Of a DNA stretch of 7,871 nucleotides, positions 4,770 through 7,871 are shown one piece after another. Location of the stretch: contig QOAV01000129.1 of the NCBI GenBank assembly GCA_003972845.1, positions 1 to 7,871 on the forward strand. The letters run 5' to 3'. The position numbers and the translations under genes were made by a program. Origin of the DNA: Gammaproteobacteria bacterium. GTDB taxonomy: Bacteria > Pseudomonadota > Gammaproteobacteria > QOAV01. Within the stretch, counting starts at the first letter, position 1, and the number at the start of each line of letters is the position of its first letter. Under the pieces are notes generated by a model. That model was not told the DNA's origin. It saw only the letters and a program-made list of their open reading frames with translations, and did not search any database.

Positions 4770-5326
4770 TCTGGCTTGCGTCCGCGTCGCCGCGCCGCCG
4801 CGAGTTACTCAAGCTGCTTGGCGTCGAATTTGATGTAGTGACGCCGGATATAGACGAATCAGTGTTGCCAAATGAAGCGCCCGGCGACTATGTCATGCGC
4901 ATGGCGAAAGAAAAAGGCAGAGCTGCCGGACGCATGCTGGGCGCCGCTGCAGTGATACTGTCCGCTGATACCAGCGTCATCAGGGGCGGCGTCATCCTCG
5001 GCAAACCAGAAGATGAAGCCGATGCTGTGACCATGCTGAACAAGCTGCAGAATGCGACGCATCGAGTCCTGACGGCAGTGGTGCTTACGCGCGGCGACCG
5101 CCAGTCCGAAGCGCTGTCTGTCAGCGAAGTGGATTTTGGCCCCATGACAGAGGAAGAAATTTCGGCTTACTGGCAGACCGGCGAGCCTGCCGACAAGGCT
5201 GGATCCTACGGCGTTCAGGGCATCGGCGGTCAGTTCATAAAAGAAATTCGCGGCAGCTATACGGGGATCGTCGGGCTACCATTGTACGAAACAAGAATGC
5301 TGTTAAAGCAGTGGAGATTGTTGTGA
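4766..5326 (+). CDS. maf: Maf-family nucleoside triphosphate pyrophosphatase, YhdE type
   Basis: Maf proteins hydrolyse nucleoside triphosphates to monophosphates; the YhdE group prefers dTTP and UTP and may clear non-canonical nucleotides. The 186 residues show the N-terminal signature LASASPRRRELL (4-15), DIDES (28-32), the catalytic ILSADTSV with D68, ILGKP with K80, and YGVQGIGGQFIKEIRGSYTGIVGLP near the C-terminus (described in pieces: Q151 in YGVQG, then the GSYTGIVGLP turn). The triple Arg near the start, K80 and Q151 are features of the YhdE rather than the YceF subgroup, from what is known of the family. The start ATG overlaps the tatC stop as ATGA, so translation is coupled. rng follows after 40 nt; maf-rng adjacency is common in beta- and gammaproteobacteria. 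Confidence 0.93.
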   Translation: MIWLASASPRRRELLKLLGVEFDVVTPDIDESVLPNEAPGDYVMRMAKEKGRAAGRMLGAAAVILSADTSVIRGGVILGKPEDEADAVTMLNKLQNATHRVLTAVVLTRGDRQSEALSVSEVDFGPMTEEEISAYWQTGEPADKAGSYGVQGIGGQFIKEIRGSYTGIVGLPLYETRMLLKQWRLL

Positions 5327-5343
5327 ATCTGAAAACCCGCACC

Positions 5344-5357
5344 CCTGAAGCCTCAGG
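5344..5357 (+). repeat. Small hairpin just before rng
   Basis: CCTGA (5344-5348) and TCAGG (5353-5357) form a 5-bp stem with a 4-nt loop. The AGG of the second arm is the best available ribosome site for rng (9 nt before the ATG). The hairpin could therefore hide the site and lower translation. The stem is short and may be chance. Confidence 0.25.
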
Positions 5358-5366
5358 CCTGAAAAA

Positions 5367-6851
5367 ATGAGCGAAGAAATACTGATCAACGTAACGCCGC
5401 AGGAAACCCGCGTCGCTCTGGTGGAAAACGGCATGCTGCAGGAAGTGCTGGTGGAGCGCACCGAGAATCGCGGTTACGTGGGCAATATCTACAAGGGTAA
5501 GGTGGTTCGCATTCTGCCCGGCATGGAAGCGGCTTTCGTCGAGCTGGGGCTGGCGCGCACCGGCTTTCTGCATGTTTCCGACATACTCAGTCACGAGCAG
5601 AAAATTGCCAATGGTCATGATGGCGGCGTGGAAAAGCGCACGCCGCATATCGCCGAATTGTTGCGGCCGGGAAAGGATGTCATTGTGCAGGTGGTGAAAG
5701 AGCCCATCGCCGCCAAAGGCGCTCGTCTGACCACCGAAATATCCGTGCCATCGCGTTACCTGGTGTACTTGCCCGGCTCCAGCCACATTGGTGTGTCACA
5801 GCGCATCAGGGAACCGGAAACCCGCGACCGGCTGCGGACTTTGGTGGAAAACGCCATTCAGGAAGAGGACATGAAGGGTGGCGTTATCATTCGCACCATG
5901 GCTGAAACAGCGGCTGACGAAGAGATAGTTGCCGAGCTCAAATATCTCAAGCGCGTATGCTCACGCATCAAGAAACGCATGAAAGATCCAAAAGTCACTG
6001 GTGAGGTGCATACTGAATTACCGCTGACCTTCCGTGTCATGCGCGACATGCTGCCGGAAAATATCGAAAAGGTGCGCATCGACTCCAAAGAGACATTCAA
6101 CTCGGCGGTAGAATTCGCTCGCGAGTTCGTTCCCGAACTGGAAGGCAAACTGGAATACTACCCCGGTGAGCGCCCCATCTTCGATCTCTACTCCATCGAG
6201 GACGAAATCATCAAGGCGCTGGGCAGCAAGGTGCCGTTGAAATCCGGTGGCTATCTGGTTATCGATCCCACCGAGGCCATGACCACCATCGACGTGAATA
6301 CCGGTGGTTTTGTCGGGCGCAAGAATCTTGAGGAAACGCTGTTCAAGACCAATATGGAAGCCGCTTATTCCATTGCCCGGCAGCTGCGGCTGCGCAATAT
6401 TGGCGGCATCATCATCATCGATTTTATCGACATGGGCGATACCGAGCATCAGCGCCAGGTCTTGCGCACTCTGGAAAATGCTCTGGCCAGAGACCACGCC
6501 AAGACCAGCGTCAATGACATGTCACCCCTGGGTCTGGTGGAAGTCACCCGCAAACGTACGCGGGAAAGCCTGCAGCAGACATTGTGTGAGCCCTGTCCGG
6601 TGTGCGAAGGCCGGGGCGTGTTACGCACCGCGCGTACGGTCTGTTTCGAGATTTTCCGCGAACTGCTGCGCGAGGTGCGTCAGTTCGAAGCAAAGGAATA
6701 CATGGTCATCGCCTCGCAGGTGGTTATCGACATGCTGCTGGATGAAGAATCCAGCAGCCTCGCTGATTTGCAGGAGTTCATCGGCAAGCCAATCAAATTG
6801 CAGGTGGAGCCTTCCTATCATCAGGAACAGTATGACGTGGTGCTGCTGTAG
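5367..6851 (+). CDS. rng: Ribonuclease G
   Basis: RNase G is a 5'-end-sensing endoribonuclease that matures the 5' end of 16S rRNA and decays some mRNAs in the cytoplasm. The 494 residues match the usual length of RNase G (E. coli 489), without the long scaffold tail of RNase E. Domains in order: family start EEILINVTPQETRVALVE; an S1 RNA-binding domain (about 37-125, GYVGNIYKGKVVRILPGMEA); the 5' sensor/RNase H-like region; and the DNase I-like catalytic domain with TIDVNTGGFVGRKN (D309, N311) and IIIIDFIDM (D352). The Zn-link for dimer formation is C410-P-V-C413 in CEPCPVCEGRG. ATG 5367 is the only reasonable start, since TGA (5346-5348) lies upstream in frame. The ribosome site is weak. 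The TAG at 6849-6851 is 3 nt from the stop of the opposing gene. Confidence 0.96.
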   Translation: MSEEILINVTPQETRVALVENGMLQEVLVERTENRGYVGNIYKGKVVRILPGMEAAFVELGLARTGFLHVSDILSHEQKIANGHDGGVEKRTPHIAELLRPGKDVIVQVVKEPIAAKGARLTTEISVPSRYLVYLPGSSHIGVSQRIREPETRDRLRTLVENAIQEEDMKGGVIIRTMAETAADEEIVAELKYLKRVCSRIKKRMKDPKVTGEVHTELPLTFRVMRDMLPENIEKVRIDSKETFNSAVEFAREFVPELEGKLEYYPGERPIFDLYSIEDEIIKALGSKVPLKSGGYLVIDPTEAMTTIDVNTGGFVGRKNLEETLFKTNMEAAYSIARQLRLRNIGGIIIIDFIDMGDTEHQRQVLRTLENALARDHAKTSVNDMSPLGLVEVTRKRTRESLQQTLCEPCPVCEGRGVLRTARTVCFEIFRELLREVRQFEAKEYMVIASQVVIDMLLDEESSSLADLQEFIGKPIKLQVEPSYHQEQYDVVLL

Positions 6852-6854
6852 CCG

Positions 6855-7475
6855 TTATTGCGCGGCCGGGTTCATCGGCTCGGCCGAACACGTCACTTTC
6901 ACTTTTTGCCAGTCTATTGTATCCGTCAACGCCGCATAAGCGCTGTTACCGAAATACAAGGTTGCTACGCTGAACAGCGGCATCAGCAAAATGGCGATGC
7001 CGCGTATGGTGGACAACCAGCCCCTGGTGGCGATGGTGTCGGCGAACCGCTTCTCGTCCAGAGGTGGATAATAGCCCGTTTTCAGCGTCTTGAGCCCGGT
7101 GCGGACATACAGCAGCGACCATGTCAATACAGCCAGCGGCAGGCCGTAGCAAACCAGAAGCAACTGGATTGTTATCGCGTTCTGGCCGAGCACCTCGACA
7201 CACTGCGGGGCTTCCAGTTTGCGGAACCAGAATGTATAGGCGCTAAACAGGGACAGCGTAACCACCCAGGGCATCTCCTTCAGCAGGCTGAGTTTTTTGT
7301 TTGCCCTGATGATCACCGCCTGAGCGCTCTGCGGATAGTCTTTCAGGCGTTGCTCCAGCGGCACGGAGCGCACAAGCCTTGATCTTTCCTGCTTCGGCAT
7401 TACGAAAAAGGCAATCATTAGCGCCAGCGCGAAACCGGCGGCGAGCCAGAGAAAAAGCTGGATGGTCACAAGCAT
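6855..7475 (-). CDS. Uncharacterised inner-membrane protein with about four helices
   Basis: I do not recognise the family. The 206-residue protein has four likely membrane segments: 4-26 (LFLWLAAGFALALMIAFFV), 70-84, 100-124 (AITIQLLLVCYGLPLAVLTW) and 156-176 (IAILLMPLFSVATLYF). A basic cytosolic-looking loop (about 27-66) lies between the first two. A conserved-looking stretch TGYYPPLDEKRFADTIATRG (133-152) precedes helix 4. A Cys is at 92 and another at 196 near the C-terminus, perhaps on the same side of the membrane. No catalytic motif is visible. The start is ambiguous: GGA abuts ATG 7475, while GTG two codons later (7469) would have normal spacing of 6 nt. The gene converges on rng with a 3-bp gap, and no terminator is seen there. 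It is divergent from the exported-protein gene at 7642. Confidence 0.65.
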   Translation of the reverse strand: MLVTIQLFLWLAAGFALALMIAFFVMPKQERSRLVRSVPLEQRLKDYPQSAQAVIIRANKKLSLLKEMPWVVTLSLFSAYTFWFRKLEAPQCVEVLGQNAITIQLLLVCYGLPLAVLTWSLLYVRTGLKTLKTGYYPPLDEKRFADTIATRGWLSTIRGIAILLMPLFSVATLYFGNSAYAALTDTIDWQKVKVTCSAEPMNPAAQ

Positions 7476-7628
7476 TCCGTGTCTTTGTTGTTTCTGTATG
7501 AATAGCTGCTGTCAGGAAAAATGCAATGCGCGGCAGCCAGACCGTAACTGACGGCTGATCGGAAATTGGCTCCATTCATTCAGCCTGTGTTAAGCATTGC
7601 CCCGCCATAGTACGCCCATGTTCAATCC

Positions 7629-7634
7629 AAGGAG
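7629..7634 (+). promoter_or_regulatory. Shine-Dalgarno site of the small exported protein gene
   Basis: AAGGAG, extended to AAGGAGA, stands 7 nt before ATG 7642. It fixes the start of a gene whose 3' end is outside the window. The remainder of the 166-bp gap from 7476 shows no promoter or hairpin that I would call. Confidence 0.7.
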
Positions 7635-7641
7635 ACGTACC

Positions 7642-7871
7642 ATGAAAATCACGAAAAACCTGTTGCTGATGTTCAGCTTGCTGTTTGGCATGTCGGCCTA
7701 CGCCGATCACGATTCGGAGCCTCTGGTTGATGTTGAAATCATGACTGACGGTGACGCAGCGCCCATGTTCGATGCTGATTTGCCGGAGAAGGCTGGCGTA
7801 GAGCGCTATTATGCCCTAGCGACCAAAGGTGAACGCTACCGTCTGAGAGTAACCAACAACAGCGGTCGGCG
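7642..7871 (+). CDS. Small exported protein of unknown function (3' end outside the window)
   Basis: Seventy-six codons are visible before the window ends. The N-terminus MKITKNLLLMFSLLFGMSAYA is a clear Sec signal peptide with a basic start, a hydrophobic core and a good A-Y-A cleavage site before D22. The mature part begins acidic (DHDSEPLVDVEIMTDGD) and continues with YYALATKGERYRLRVTNNSGR. The last stretch looks like a beta-strand of an all-beta domain with a 'G-x-x-Y-x-x-x-V-x-N-x-S-G-R' pattern. I recall this from uncharacterised secreted proteins with 'R-V-x-x-V-V-x-V-D-G' ends, but that cannot be confirmed without the rest. The start rests on a strong ribosome site 7 nt upstream. Location is periplasmic or secreted. 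Confidence 0.75.
   Translation, partial: MKITKNLLLMFSLLFGMSAYADHDSEPLVDVEIMTDGDAAPMFDADLPEKAGVERYYALATKGERYRLRVTNNSGR

Noticed and set aside
5235..5786. Open frame of 183 codons on the minus strand across maf and rng
   Set aside because: Shadow of two well-supported genes; no motif or start signal.
6304..6939. Open frame of 211 codons on the + strand within rng
   Set aside because: Out of frame with the RNase G catalytic domain; Trp/Cys/Ser-rich shadow sequence.
7476..7641. Sigma-70 promoters for the two divergent genes
   Set aside because: TTGGCT (7566-7571) and TTGCAT-like hexamers exist, but none has a good -10 partner at 16-18 nt.

Overview
The window looks like chromosomal DNA of a gammaproteobacterium (a betaproteobacterium is the alternative). 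The reasons are the stand-alone hisI and hisE genes followed by tatA-tatB-tatC, a maf-rng pair, proteobacterial protein signatures throughout, and even, moderately GC-rich codon use. I see no tRNA, rRNA, CRISPR array, insertion sequence or phage gene. No gene-free stretch exceeds about 235 bases.

Left part (1-1095): the 3' end of a small glycine-rich, probably stress-related gene on the + strand faces a minus-strand gene for an Hsp20/alpha-crystallin protein with an N-terminal export signal. The two are separated by two strong hairpins, one of which has the form of an intrinsic terminator for the Hsp20 gene.

Divergent control region and redox pair (1096-2368): the 234-bp region between the Hsp20 gene and a hemerythrin-like gene holds an FNR/Anr-type box. 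It sits at -41.5 spacing from a plausible -10 element in both directions. The hemerythrin-like gene is followed after 7 nt by a tandem carboxymuconolactone decarboxylase (AhpD-like) gene. The first half of that protein keeps the E...CxxCxxxH site and the second half has lost both cysteines. The three genes may form a small oxygen/redox-responsive module. This is the best candidate here for an undescribed system.

Central operon (2518-6851): hisI, hisE, tatA, tatB, tatC, maf and rng run in one direction with short gaps or overlaps. They cover two steps of histidine synthesis, the complete Tat export machinery, a nucleotide pyrophosphatase of the YhdE type, and ribonuclease G. tatB carries an in-frame TAG after codon 85. 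A further 48 open codons with normal TatB-tail composition follow, ending in a TAA that overlaps the tatC start. This looks like a recent nonsense change or a sequencing error in a once longer gene.

Right part (6855-7871): an unrecognised four-helix membrane protein gene on the minus strand ends 3 bp from the rng stop. A divergent + strand gene for a small exported protein begins at 7642 and runs off the window.
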